DNA of 22,329 nucleotides, from contig JAEYPG010000325.1 of assembly GCA_023410975.1 (NCBI GenBank), positions 1-22,329 on the forward strand, written 5' to 3'. A program made the translations under genes and the position numbers. The notes under the pieces are model-generated. The model searched no databases and was not told the origin of the DNA. It saw only the letters and a list, made by a program, of their open reading frames with translations. Numbering within the stretch: the stretch's first letter is position 1; each line of letters opens with the position of its first letter. Source of the DNA: Pseudomonadota bacterium (GTDB taxonomy: Bacteria > Pseudomonadota > Gammaproteobacteria > Burkholderiales > Burkholderiaceae_C). This document shows, one piece after another, positions 1 through 9,498 of the stretch.

Positions 1-1731
1 CTGTCGCTGCTCGACGGCTGCCGCAGCGGCATGGGCAGCCGGCTGCTGCGCCAGTGGCTGACGCAGCCCGCGCGCGCGCGCGACGCGGCCAAGGCGCGGC
101 ACGAGGCCATCGCCCAGCTGCACACGCAGGGCTACGAGCCGCTGCGCGAGCGGCTGCGCCACATCAGCGACGTGGAGCGCATCGCCTCGCGCATCGCGCT
201 GCGCCAGGTGCGCCCGCGCGAGCTCGCGGGCCTGCGCGAGACGCTGCTGTCGCTGCCCACGCTGGAAGCCACGGTGCCCGAGGGCGCGCCGCTGCTGCTG
301 ATGCTCAAGGCCTCGCTGCAGCCCTCGCCGGAGATCGCCGCGCTGCTGCAGCGCACGCTGCTGGCCGAGCCCGCGGCGCTGCTGCGCGACGGCGGCGTGA
401 TCGCCCCGGGGCTGGACGCCGACCTGGACGAGCTGCGCGGCATCAACGAGCACTGCGACGCCTTCCTGCTGGCGCTGGAGACCCGCGAGCGCGAGCGCAC
501 CGGCATCTCCAACCTGCGCGTCCAGTACAACAAGGTGCACGGCTTCTACATCGAGGTCACCACCGGCCAGCTCGGCCGCGTGCCCGACGACTACCGCCGC
601 CGCCAGACGCTCAAGAACGCCGAGCGCTTCATCACGCCGGAGCTGAAGGCCTTTGAAGACAAGGCCCTGTCGGCGCAGGAGCGGTCCCTGGCCCGCGAGA
701 AGTGGCTCTACGAGCAGCTGCTGGACCAGCTGCAGCCCCACCTGCCGGTGCTGCTGGAGCTGGCGCGCGCGCTGGCGGCGCTGGACGTGCTCTCCACGCT
801 GGCCGAGCGCGCGGCCACGCTCAACTGGTGCCGGCCGCAGTTCGTGCCGCAGCCCTGCATCGACATCGAGGCCGGGCGCCACCCGGTGGTGGAGGCGCGG
901 CTGGCCGAGAGCGGCGGCGGTACCTTCATCGCCAACAACTGCAGGCTCGAAGCCCGCACGCGCATGCTGGTGATCACGGGCCCGAACATGGGCGGCAAGA
1001 GCACCTACATGCGCCAGGTGGCGCTGATCGCGCTGCTGGCGGCCATGGGTTCCTACGTGCCGGCCAAGAGCTGCCGGCTTGGGCCGATGGATGCCATCCA
1101 CACCCGCATCGGCGCCGCGGACGACCTGGCCAACGCGCAGTCCACCTTCATGCTGGAGATGACGGAGGCCGCTGCCATCGTGCACAGCGCCACCGAGCAC
1201 AGCCTGGTGCTGATGGACGAGATCGGGCGCGGCACGTCCACCTTCGACGGCCTGGCCCTGGCCGGCGCCATCGCCAGCCACCTGCACGACCGCAACCGCG
1301 CCTTCACGCTGTTCGCCACGCACTACTTCGAGCTCACGGCCTTCCCGGAGAAACACCCGCAGGCGATCAACGTGCACGTCAGCGCCGTGGAGGGCAGCGG
1401 GCACGACATCGTGTTCCTGCACGAGATCCAGAGCGGCCCGGCCAGCCGCAGCTACGGCGTGCAGGTGGCGCGGCTGGCGGGCATGCCGGCCTCGCTGATC
1501 CGCCAGGCGCGCGCGACGCTGGAGGCGCTGGAAGCCCAGCAGCGCAGCGGCGAAACGCAGGTGGACCTGTTTGCCGCACCGCCCGCGCTGCCCGAACCCG
1601 AGCCCGACCTGGTGCGCGAGCCCTCGGCGCTGGAGGAGGCGCTGGCGGGCATCAATCCCGACACGCTCACCCCGCGCGAGGCGCTGGACGCGCTGTACCG
1701 CCTCAAAACTCTCCTTGCGGAGGCCACATGA
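1..1731 (+). CDS. mutS: DNA mismatch repair protein MutS, 3' part (5' end outside window)
   Basis: MutS is the mismatch-binding ATPase that starts methyl-directed or methyl-independent mismatch repair together with MutL. The frame is open from base 1, and the first visible residues (LSLLDGCRSGMGSRLLRQWL) match the start of the MutS core domain, so 576 residues are present. About 285-290 N-terminal residues, including the Phe-x-Glu mismatch-contact domain, lie upstream; that estimate comes from placing the Walker A motif against E. coli MutS. Visible elements are the lever/clamp region, Walker A TGPNMGGKST (about residues 326-335 of the visible part), Walker B LVLMDEIGRG (402-411), the signature STFDGLALA, and THYFELT. 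A Pro/Glu-rich linker follows, then the C-terminal helical tail ending DALYRLKTLLAEAT. The stop overlaps the next start as ATGA. The lower-strand frames here are shadows. Confidence 0.98.
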   Translation: MSLLDGCRSGMGSRLLRQWLTQPARARDAAKARHEAIAQLHTQGYEPLRERLRHISDVERIASRIALRQVRPRELAGLRETLLSLPTLEATVPEGAPLLLMLKASLQPSPEIAALLQRTLLAEPAALLRDGGVIAPGLDADLDELRGINEHCDAFLLALETRERERTGISNLRVQYNKVHGFYIEVTTGQLGRVPDDYRRRQTLKNAERFITPELKAFEDKALSAQERSLAREKWLYEQLLDQLQPHLPVLLELARALAALDVLSTLAERAATLNWCRPQFVPQPCIDIEAGRHPVVEARLAESGGGTFIANNCRLEARTRMLVITGPNMGGKSTYMRQVALIALLAAMGSYVPAKSCRLGPMDAIHTRIGAADDLANAQSTFMLEMTEAAAIVHSATEHSLVLMDEIGRGTSTFDGLALAGAIASHLHDRNRAFTLFATHYFELTAFPEKHPQAINVHVSAVEGSGHDIVFLHEIQSGPASRSYGVQVARLAGMPASLIRQARATLEALEAQQRSGETQVDLFAAPPALPEPEPDLVREPSALEEALAGINPDTLTPREALDALYRLKTLLAEAT

Positions 1732-2561
1732 CCTACTGCCTTGGCATCCGGCTCGATGCCGGTCTCGTCTTCCTCTCCGACTCGCGCACCAACGCGGGCA
1801 TGGACCAGATCAGCACCTTCCGCAAGATGATGGTGTACGAGCGCCCGGGCGACCGCTTCATGGCGCTGCTGTCCGCGGGCAACCTGAGCATCTCGCAGTC
1901 GGTGCGGGAGCTGCTGCAGGTGGAGCGCATCGACGGCGGCCACGGCGAGCCGCCGATCACGATCTGGAACGCGCGCAGCATGTTCGACGCGGTGCGCGTG
2001 CTCAGCGCCGCGGTACGCCGCGTCTACGAGCAGGACGGGCATGCGCTCAAGCGCCACGGCATCGACTTCAACACCTCGCTGATCTTCGGCGGCCAGATCG
2101 GGCGCGAGCCCATGCGCATGTTCCTGGTGTACTCCGAGGGCAACTTCATCGAGGCCACGCGCGAGACGCCCTACTTCCAGATCGGCGAGAGCAAGTACGG
2201 CAAGCCGGTGCTGGACCGCCTCATCAACCCGCGCACTTCGCTGGACCAGGCCGCCAAGTGCGCGCTGGTGTCCATGGACTCCACGCTCAAGTCCAACCTC
2301 TCAGTGGGGCTGCCGCTGGACCTGCTGGTCTACCGCGCGGGCGAGCTGCGCGCCGACCGCATGATCTGCATCGACGAGTTCAACCCGTACTTCCAGATGG
2401 TGCGCGGCACCTGGGGCCAGCGGCTGCGCGAGGTGTTCGACAGCATGGACAACCCGCGCTGGGACGGCGGCGACAGCGCCCACCCGCTGCTGGCAAGCTC
2501 CGAGCGCTACGAGCCGCTGACCAAGGTCGTCGGCCCCGAGACGCGCCTGGCCGCGGGATGA
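1728..2561 (+). CDS. Anbu-type proteasome-like peptidase (COG3484)
   Basis: Predicted cytoplasmic N-terminal-nucleophile hydrolase of the Anbu (ancestral beta subunit) family, related to the 20S proteasome beta subunit and HslV. The protein has 277 residues and starts MTYCLGIRLDAGLVFLSDSR. Removing Met1 would expose Thr2 as nucleophile, and Asp18 and Lys33 correspond to the Asp17/Lys33 pair of proteasome active sites, so the catalytic set looks intact and there is no propeptide. It is somewhat longer than I expect for Anbu; the extra length appears to be a C-terminal tail after about residue 245. The ATG lies in an ATGA overlap with the mutS stop, with GGAGG at 1719-1723 as ribosome site, so translation is probably coupled. 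The usual Anbu partners (ATP-grasp, alpha-E and transglutaminase-like genes) are absent here. The substrate is unknown. Confidence 0.85.
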   Translation: MTYCLGIRLDAGLVFLSDSRTNAGMDQISTFRKMMVYERPGDRFMALLSAGNLSISQSVRELLQVERIDGGHGEPPITIWNARSMFDAVRVLSAAVRRVYEQDGHALKRHGIDFNTSLIFGGQIGREPMRMFLVYSEGNFIEATRETPYFQIGESKYGKPVLDRLINPRTSLDQAAKCALVSMDSTLKSNLSVGLPLDLLVYRAGELRADRMICIDEFNPYFQMVRGTWGQRLREVFDSMDNPRWDGGDSAHPLLASSERYEPLTKVVGPETRLAAG

Positions 2562-3370
2562 GCGCGGCGCCGCCGCCGCCGCGCTGCATCGTCTTCGCCC
2601 ACGGCAACGGCTTTCCGGCCGGCACCTACGCGCGGCTGTTCGAGGCCTGGCGCGCCGCGGGCTACGAGGTGCTGGCGCCGCGGCGCTTCGGCCACGACCC
2701 GCGCTTTCCGGTGAGCGACGGCTGGGGGCGGCTGCGCGACGAGCTGGCCCACTTCATCGAGCGCCACGCCACGGCGCCGGTGTTCCTGGTGGGCCACTCG
2801 CTGGGCGGGCTGCTGTGCCTCAAGACCGCCTCGCGCCGCCCGCAGCTCGCGCGCGGCGTGGTGGTGCTGGATTCGCCCATCTTCGCCGGCTGGCGCGCGC
2901 AGGTCGTGCACCTGGCCAAGGTCACGGGGCTGATGCGGCGCGTCTCGCCCGGCCGCATCTCGCGCAGGCGCCGGCGCGAATGGCCCTCGCACGAGGCGGT
3001 GCGCCAGCATTTCAGCGGCAAGTCGGTGTTCGCCGGCTGGGACCCGCGCGTGCTCGACGACTACCTGCGCGCCGGCTTCGAGGAGCGCGAGGGCCGCGTG
3101 CGGCTGGCCTTCGAGCCCGAGGTCGAAACGCGCATCTACGACACCCTGCCGCACGACCTGGCGCGCACGCTGCGCCGCCATCCCGTGTCGTGCCCGGTGG
3201 GCTTCGTCGCCGGCACGCGTTCCGAGGAGATGCGCCAGGGCGGCACCGCGCTGGCGCAGCGCCTGGCCGGCGCGCGCTTCCGCTGGATCGAAGGCACGCA
3301 CCTTTACCCCATGGAAAGCCCCGCGCCCACGGCGGCGCTGGTGCTGGAGCTGCTGGCCGACATGCCCTAG
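2558..3370 (+). CDS. alpha/beta hydrolase
   Basis: A 270-residue alpha/beta-fold hydrolase, presumably cytoplasmic because no signal peptide is visible. The oxyanion-side motif HGNGFPAGTY lies at residues 15-24, the nucleophile elbow GHSLGG places Ser81 as catalytic serine, and His248 in the segment GTHLYPME is the likely catalytic histidine. The acidic member of the triad was not assigned with certainty. The substrate cannot be read from the sequence; esterases, lipases and other small-molecule hydrolases share these motifs. The ATG overlaps the stop of the upstream protease gene as ATGA, giving an unbroken three-gene chain with mutS. No strong Shine-Dalgarno is present, consistent with translational coupling. 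The stop is TAG at 3368-3370, just before the pyrG promoter region. Confidence 0.88.
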   Translation: MSAAPPPPRCIVFAHGNGFPAGTYARLFEAWRAAGYEVLAPRRFGHDPRFPVSDGWGRLRDELAHFIERHATAPVFLVGHSLGGLLCLKTASRRPQLARGVVVLDSPIFAGWRAQVVHLAKVTGLMRRVSPGRISRRRRREWPSHEAVRQHFSGKSVFAGWDPRVLDDYLRAGFEEREGRVRLAFEPEVETRIYDTLPHDLARTLRRHPVSCPVGFVAGTRSEEMRQGGTALAQRLAGARFRWIEGTHLYPMESPAPTAALVLELLADMP

Positions 3371-3409
3371 GACGGCCCGGGGCGTCAGGGGAGTGCCGGA
3401 GGCGGCCCG

Positions 3410-3415
3410 TATAAT
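3410..3415 (+). promoter_or_regulatory. probable -10 box of the pyrG promoter (TATAAT)
   Basis: A perfect TATAAT lies in the 110-bp gap between the hydrolase gene and pyrG, in otherwise GC-rich sequence. A transcript from here would have a leader of roughly 60 nt before the pyrG ATG. No good TTGACA-like -35 is seen at 16-18 bp. It may drive pyrG-kdsA-DUF1330 and possibly eno. Confidence 0.6.
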
Positions 3416-3480
3416 CGCGCTTTACCACCAAGGCATCCGTGCGCCCGACCTCCGGGCCCCGCAAAACGGATGCGCGCTCC

Positions 3481-5139
3481 ATGACCAAGTTCGTCTTCGT
3501 CACCGGCGGTGTGGTGTCCTCGCTGGGCAAGGGCATCGCGTCGGCGTCCCTGGCCGCGATCCTCGAATCGCGCGGCCTCAAGGTCACCCTCATCAAGCTG
3601 GACCCCTACATCAACGTCGATCCCGGCACGATGTCGCCCTTCCAGCATGGCGAAGTGTTCGTCACCGAAGATGGTGCCGAGACCGACCTGGACCTGGGCC
3701 ACTACGAGCGCTTCATCACCACGCGGATGAAGCGCAGCAACAACTTCACCACCGGCCAGATCTACAAGTCCGTGCTCGAAAAAGAGCGCCGCGGCGACTA
3801 TCTGGGCAAGACGGTGCAGGTGATCCCGCACATCACCAACGAGATCCAGGACTTCATCAAGCGCGGCGCGGGCTTCGGCACGGCCGACGCGGTGGACGTG
3901 GCGATCGTGGAGATCGGCGGCACGGTGGGCGACATCGAGTCGCTGCCCTTCCTGGAGGCCACGCGCCAGATGAGCCTGCGCATGGGCCCGGCCAACACCG
4001 CCTTCGTGCACCTGACCTACGTGCCGTGGATCGGCGCCGCGGGCGAGCTCAAGACCAAGCCCACGCAGCACACGGTGCAGAAGCTGCGCGAGATCGGCAT
4101 CCAGCCCGACGCGCTGCTGTGCCGCGCCGACCGCCGCATCCCCGACGACGAGCGCGACAAGATCTCGCTGTTCACGAACGTGCAGGAAGCCGGCGTGATC
4201 TCGATGTGGGACGTGGACACCATCTACAAGGTGCCGCGCATGCTGCACGAGCAGCAGCTCGATGAGCTCATCTGCATGAAGCTGCAGCTGCTCACGCGCC
4301 CGGCCGACCTGCGCCAGTGGGACAAGCTGGTGTACGAGGTGACCAACCCGAAGAGCCAGGTCACCATCGCCATGTGCGGCAAGTACACCGACCTGTCGGA
4401 CTCGTACAAGTCGCTCAACGAGGCGCTGCGCCACGCGGGCATCCACAACCACGCGCGCGTGAACATCGAGTACGTGGACTCCGAGCAGCTGTCGCCGGAG
4501 AACATCGACAGCCTGGCGCAGTTCGATGCCATCCTGGTGCCCGGCGGCTTCGGCAAGCGCGGCGTGGAAGGCAAGATCCTGGCGGCCCAGTACGCCCGCG
4601 AGCACAAGATTCCGTACCTGGGCATCTGCCTCGGCATGCAGGTGGCCACCATCGAGGTCGCGCGCCACCTGGCGGGCCTGGCCGGCGCCAACAGCACCGA
4701 GTTCGAGCCCAACACGCCGCACCCGGTGATCGCGCTCATCGACGAGTGGCAGGACGCCGACGGCACGATCCAGAAGCGCCATGCCGGCTCCGACCTGGGC
4801 GGCACCATGCGCCTGGGCGCGCAGAGCTCGGACGTCAAGCCCGGCACCATCGCGCACCGCATCTACGGCGACGTGGTCACGGAGCGGCACCGCCACCGCT
4901 ACGAGGCCAACGAGCACTACCTCGACAAGCTGCAGCAGGCCGGGCTGATCATCTCGGCCATCACGCAGCGCGAGAAGCTCACCGAGATGGTCGAGCTGCC
5001 GCTGGAAGTGCACCCCTGGTTCGTCGGCGTGCAGTTCCACCCCGAGTTCAAGAGCACGCCCTGGGACGGCCACCCGCTGTTCATCAGCTACGTCAAGGCC
5101 GCGCTGGACCACCACGCGCGCAAGCAGCCCCAGCGCTGA
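3481..5139 (+). CDS. pyrG: CTP synthase
   Basis: Makes CTP from UTP, ATP and glutamine, the last step of de novo pyrimidine nucleotide synthesis. The 552 residues cover both domains. The N-terminal amidoligase domain begins MTKFVFVTGGVVSSLGKGIA, with the nucleotide-binding loop at residues 8-20, followed by DPYINVDPGTMSPFQHGEVF. The class I glutamine amidotransferase domain has nucleophile Cys383 in GICLGMQ and the His520/Glu522 pair in FHPE, matching E. coli C379/H515/E517. The ATG at 3481 gives the usual family N-terminus but has a poor ribosome site. An in-frame GTG at 3439 preceded by AAGG would add 14 unrelated-looking residues and is less likely. kdsA follows 11 bp downstream. Confidence 0.98.
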   Translation: MTKFVFVTGGVVSSLGKGIASASLAAILESRGLKVTLIKLDPYINVDPGTMSPFQHGEVFVTEDGAETDLDLGHYERFITTRMKRSNNFTTGQIYKSVLEKERRGDYLGKTVQVIPHITNEIQDFIKRGAGFGTADAVDVAIVEIGGTVGDIESLPFLEATRQMSLRMGPANTAFVHLTYVPWIGAAGELKTKPTQHTVQKLREIGIQPDALLCRADRRIPDDERDKISLFTNVQEAGVISMWDVDTIYKVPRMLHEQQLDELICMKLQLLTRPADLRQWDKLVYEVTNPKSQVTIAMCGKYTDLSDSYKSLNEALRHAGIHNHARVNIEYVDSEQLSPENIDSLAQFDAILVPGGFGKRGVEGKILAAQYAREHKIPYLGICLGMQVATIEVARHLAGLAGANSTEFEPNTPHPVIALIDEWQDADGTIQKRHAGSDLGGTMRLGAQSSDVKPGTIAHRIYGDVVTERHRHRYEANEHYLDKLQQAGLIISAITQREKLTEMVELPLEVHPWFVGVQFHPEFKSTPWDGHPLFISYVKAALDHHARKQPQR

Positions 5140-5150
5140 AGGAGACCCGC

Positions 5151-6008
<858 letters not shown>

Positions 6009-6022
6009 AGGACCCGACCCTG

Positions 6023-6313
6023 ATGAGCGCCTACATCATTGCCGACGTGCAGATCACCGATGCACAGAAGATGGCCAACTACCGCGAGTGGAGCACCCGC
6101 GCCATGCAGGAGCATGGCGTGGAGGTGCTGGTGCGCGGCGGTGCCATCGAGGTGCTCGAAGGGCCGTGGTCGCCCGAGCGCATCGTGGTGCTGCGCTTCG
6201 AGAATGCCGAGAAGGCTCGGGCCTACTACGACAGCCAGACCTACACCCATGCGCGCAGCCTGCGTGAAGGCGCGGGCGTGATGCGCATGATCCTGGTCGA
6301 AGGCGTCGCCTGA
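6023..6313 (+). CDS. DUF1330 family protein
   Basis: A 96-residue protein beginning MSAYIIADVQITDAQKMANY, typical of DUF1330 with its predicted dimeric alpha/beta-barrel (ferredoxin-like) fold. The family's biochemical role is not established. Recognisable features are the opening beta strand YIIADVQI, the VLVRGGAIEVLEGPW segment and the FENAEKARAYYDSQTY helix that is conserved in the family. No signal peptide or membrane segment is present. GAAGGA at 6007-6012 supports the ATG at 6023. It lies 14 bp after kdsA and about 100 bp before eno, so co-transcription with pyrG-kdsA is likely, though nothing in the sequence ties it to KDO or CTP metabolism. Confidence 0.9.
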   Translation: MSAYIIADVQITDAQKMANYREWSTRAMQEHGVEVLVRGGAIEVLEGPWSPERIVVLRFENAEKARAYYDSQTYTHARSLREGAGVMRMILVEGVA

Positions 6314-6360
6314 AGGCGGCGTCCCCGGCCTGTTCCCAGAGCGCCGTCAACGCAACGGCC

Positions 6361-6379
6361 GCATGCCCGCCGGGCATGC
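6361..6379 (+). promoter_or_regulatory. perfect stem-loop in the eno leader
   Basis: GCATGCCC (6361-6368) and GGGCATGC (6372-6379) form a perfect 8-bp stem around a 3-nt loop, 37 bp before the eno start. No T-tract follows, so a classical terminator is unlikely. It could be an mRNA structure or a dyad for a protein. The rest of the gap 6314-6416 shows no clear -10/-35 pair. Confidence 0.5.
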
Positions 6380-6416
6380 GCAGACTCGAATCCAACCCTA
6401 CCGGAGAGATTGACCC

Positions 6417-7703
<1,287 letters not shown>

Positions 7704-7736
7704 TCCGGAAAGGCTTTAGGTATTCCGCATACCGCC

Positions 7737-7808
7737 ACCCCGTTCGGGCTGAGCTTGTCGAAGCCCCTGCCTCTGAGCCTGCCCTTGGACAGGCTCAGGG
7801 CGGACGGG
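7737..7808. repeat. dispersed inverted-repeat element, copy A (REP-like)
   Basis: The left arm starting at about 7740 (CCGTTCGGGCTGAGCTTGTC) and the right arm at 7781-7807 (core GGACAGGCTCAGGGCGGACG) are imperfect reverse complements separated by roughly 16-18 bp. The same arms recur at 17635-17709 and 20814-20852. It fills most of the 141-bp gap between eno and ftsB and can fold into a long imperfect hairpin that could terminate or attenuate transcription. Confidence 0.8.
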
Positions 7809-7844
7809 GTGCATTGCAACCGGAACACCTGAAGGTTCAAGGCC

Positions 7845-8123
7845 ATGCGACTGGTGACTTTGGTGCTGCTGGCGCTGCTGGCGCTGGTGCATTACGAGCT
7901 GTGGTGGAGCAAGGGCGGCGTGCGCAACGTGCAGGCGCTGCGCGCGCAACTGCAGACCCAGCTGCAGGCCAACGCGCAGGCGCGCGAAGTCAACCAGCGC
8001 ATGGCCAACGAGGTGGCCGACCTGCGTGACGGCCTGGAAATGGTCGAGGAGCGTGCCCGCGCCGAGCTGGGCATGGTCAAGCCCGACGAGATCCTGGTGC
8101 AGATCCCGCCGGTGCGGCACTGA
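7845..8123 (+). CDS. ftsB: cell division protein FtsB
   Basis: Small bitopic inner-membrane protein of the FtsQLB complex that activates septal peptidoglycan synthesis. The 92 residues begin with a transmembrane segment (MRLVTLVLLALLALVHYELW, about 2-20). A heptad-like coiled coil follows (about 28-70: LRAQLQTQLQANAQAREVNQ), and then the family signature EERARAELGMVKPDEIL, which closely resembles the corresponding segment of E. coli FtsB. The ATG at 7845 is preceded by AAGG. The placement directly after eno is typical of proteobacteria. The pnuC-like gene starts 6 bp after the stop, so they are probably co-transcribed. Confidence 0.95.
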   Translation: MRLVTLVLLALLALVHYELWWSKGGVRNVQALRAQLQTQLQANAQAREVNQRMANEVADLRDGLEMVEERARAELGMVKPDEILVQIPPVRH

Positions 8124-8129
8124 AGCGCC

Positions 8130-8759
8130 ATGCAGTGGCTGCAAGCCGCCGTGTTCACGGCCTGGGGCGTGGCGGTCAGCCGCGCCGAGCTGCTGGCCTT
8201 CGTGCTGGCGCTGTGGATGGTGCACTGCAACCTGCGCGTGAACCCCCTGGGCTGGCCGCTGGCCATCGCCAGCAGCGCCCTCTACGCCCTGCTCTTCGCC
8301 GGCAGCCGCCTCTACGGCGAAGCATTGCTGCAGCTCGTCTTCATCGCCGCGGCCCTGTGGGGCTGGTGGCAGTGGCTGCGCGGCACGCAGGACGACGGCC
8401 GCGCGCTGCAGGTGCGCGACCTCGGCCGCCGCGGCCTGCTGCGGCTGGGCCTGGTGACCCTGGCGGCCTGGCCGCTGGTGGGCTGGCTGCTGGACAGCGT
8501 CACCGACTCCGACGTGCCCTATGCCGATGCCTTCACCACCGTGGCCAGCCTCGCCGGCCAGTGGCTGCTTGGGCGCAAGTACGTGCAGAACTGGCCGACC
8601 TGGGTCGTGGTCAACATCGCCAGCGTCGCCCTCTTCGCCTACAAGGGCCTGTGGCTGACGGTGCTGCTCTACGCCCTCTTCGCCGTGCTGTCGGCCGTGG
8701 GCTGGCGGCGCTGGGCGCGGCTGGCGCGGCAGCAGCCGCAGGCGCTGGCCTCGGCCTGA
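8130..8759 (+). CDS. pnuC: PnuC-family nicotinamide riboside/mononucleotide transporter
   Basis: A 209-residue integral inner-membrane protein with about seven hydrophobic segments. The PnuC signature is visible in the C-terminal half as TTVASLAGQWLLGRKYVQNW followed by PTWVVVNIASVALFAYKGLW (about residues 132-171), and NPLGWP lies near residue 38. PnuC proteins move nicotinamide riboside or related NAD precursors by facilitated diffusion, trapped by phosphorylation inside the cell. The neighbouring NadR-like kinase gene, 40 bp downstream, fits that trapping role. The ATG at 8130 lies just after the ftsB stop with no strong ribosome site, suggesting coupling. Family assignment is good; which vitamer it carries (riboside, or thiamine as in PnuT) is inferred from the neighbour. 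Confidence 0.88.
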   Translation: MQWLQAAVFTAWGVAVSRAELLAFVLALWMVHCNLRVNPLGWPLAIASSALYALLFAGSRLYGEALLQLVFIAAALWGWWQWLRGTQDDGRALQVRDLGRRGLLRLGLVTLAAWPLVGWLLDSVTDSDVPYADAFTTVASLAGQWLLGRKYVQNWPTWVVVNIASVALFAYKGLWLTVLLYALFAVLSAVGWRRWARLARQQPQALASA

Positions 8760-8799
8760 GCCTTGCCACGCCGCCGGCGCGTGCCTCCCGCCGCCTGAC

Positions 8800-9495
8800 A
8801 TGTCCGACTTTCCCGCTTCCCTGAACGTCATCGCCCTGATCGGCGCCGAGAGCACGGGCAAGACCGTGCTGGCGCAGACGCTGGCCCAGCGGCTGGCGCA
8901 CGAAACGGGCCTGTCCGTGGCCTGGGTGCCGGAGGTACTGCGCGAGTGGTGCGAGCGCGAGGGCCGCACGCCGCGCGCCGAGGAGCAGCTCGGCATCGCG
9001 CAGGCGCAGCAGCGCCGCCTGGAGCAAGCCGCGGCCGAGCACGACTTGGTGGTGGCCGACACCACGCCGCTGATGACGGCTGTCTACAGCGAGCTGCTGT
9101 TCGGTGACCGCTCGCTGCATGCCATGGCGCTGGACTTCCAGCGCCGCTGCGCCGCGACGCTGCTCACCGCGCTGGACCTGCCCTGGGTGGCCGACGGCCA
9201 CCAGCGCGACGGCCCGCAGGTGCGTGCGCCGGTGGACCGCTTGGTGCGCGGCCTGCTGCTGGCGCACGGGCTGCCGTGGTCGGTGGTGCGCGGCGAGGGC
9301 GAGGCGCGCGTGGACTGCGCGGTGGACGCCCTGGCGCCCTGGCTGCGCACGCTGTCCGCGCCGCGCGCGGGACTGTTCACGCGGCTGCGCGAGCGCGAAG
9401 CGGCCCAGCCGGCCTGGCGCTGGGTATGCGAGGACTGCGACGACCCGCAGTGCGAGCACGCGCTGCGGGCATCCGCCGGGCGCAGCGCGCCCTGA
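8800..9495 (+). CDS. NadR-like P-loop kinase (predicted nicotinamide riboside kinase) with Cys-rich tail
   Basis: A 231-residue P-loop NTPase of the NadR/AAA_28 type. Walker A is GAESTGKT (residues 15-22), the same form as the kinase domain of NadR; VPEVLREWCEREGR (43-56) and DLVVADTTPLMTAVY (82-96) correspond to the conserved strand-loop segments of that domain. The predicted reaction is phosphorylation of nicotinamide riboside to NMN, supported by the PnuC gene 40 bp upstream. Unlike Haemophilus NadR there is no NMN adenylyltransferase domain and no helix-turn-helix, so another enzyme would be needed to reach NAD. The C-terminus carries WVCEDCDDPQCEH (Cys210, Cys213, Cys218, His220), which could bind a metal. 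The ribosome site is weak. The stop lies 3 bp from the convergent hslO stop. Confidence 0.82.
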   Translation: MSDFPASLNVIALIGAESTGKTVLAQTLAQRLAHETGLSVAWVPEVLREWCEREGRTPRAEEQLGIAQAQQRRLEQAAAEHDLVVADTTPLMTAVYSELLFGDRSLHAMALDFQRRCAATLLTALDLPWVADGHQRDGPQVRAPVDRLVRGLLLAHGLPWSVVRGEGEARVDCAVDALAPWLRTLSAPRAGLFTRLREREAAQPAWRWVCEDCDDPQCEHALRASAGRSAP

Positions 9496-9498
9496 GGC

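Noticed and set aside
3385..5115. Long lower-strand open frame (576 codons) opposite pyrG
   Set aside because: It is the antisense shadow of a strongly conserved GC-rich gene; its translation is His/Arg/Val-biased low-complexity sequence with no recognisable domain.
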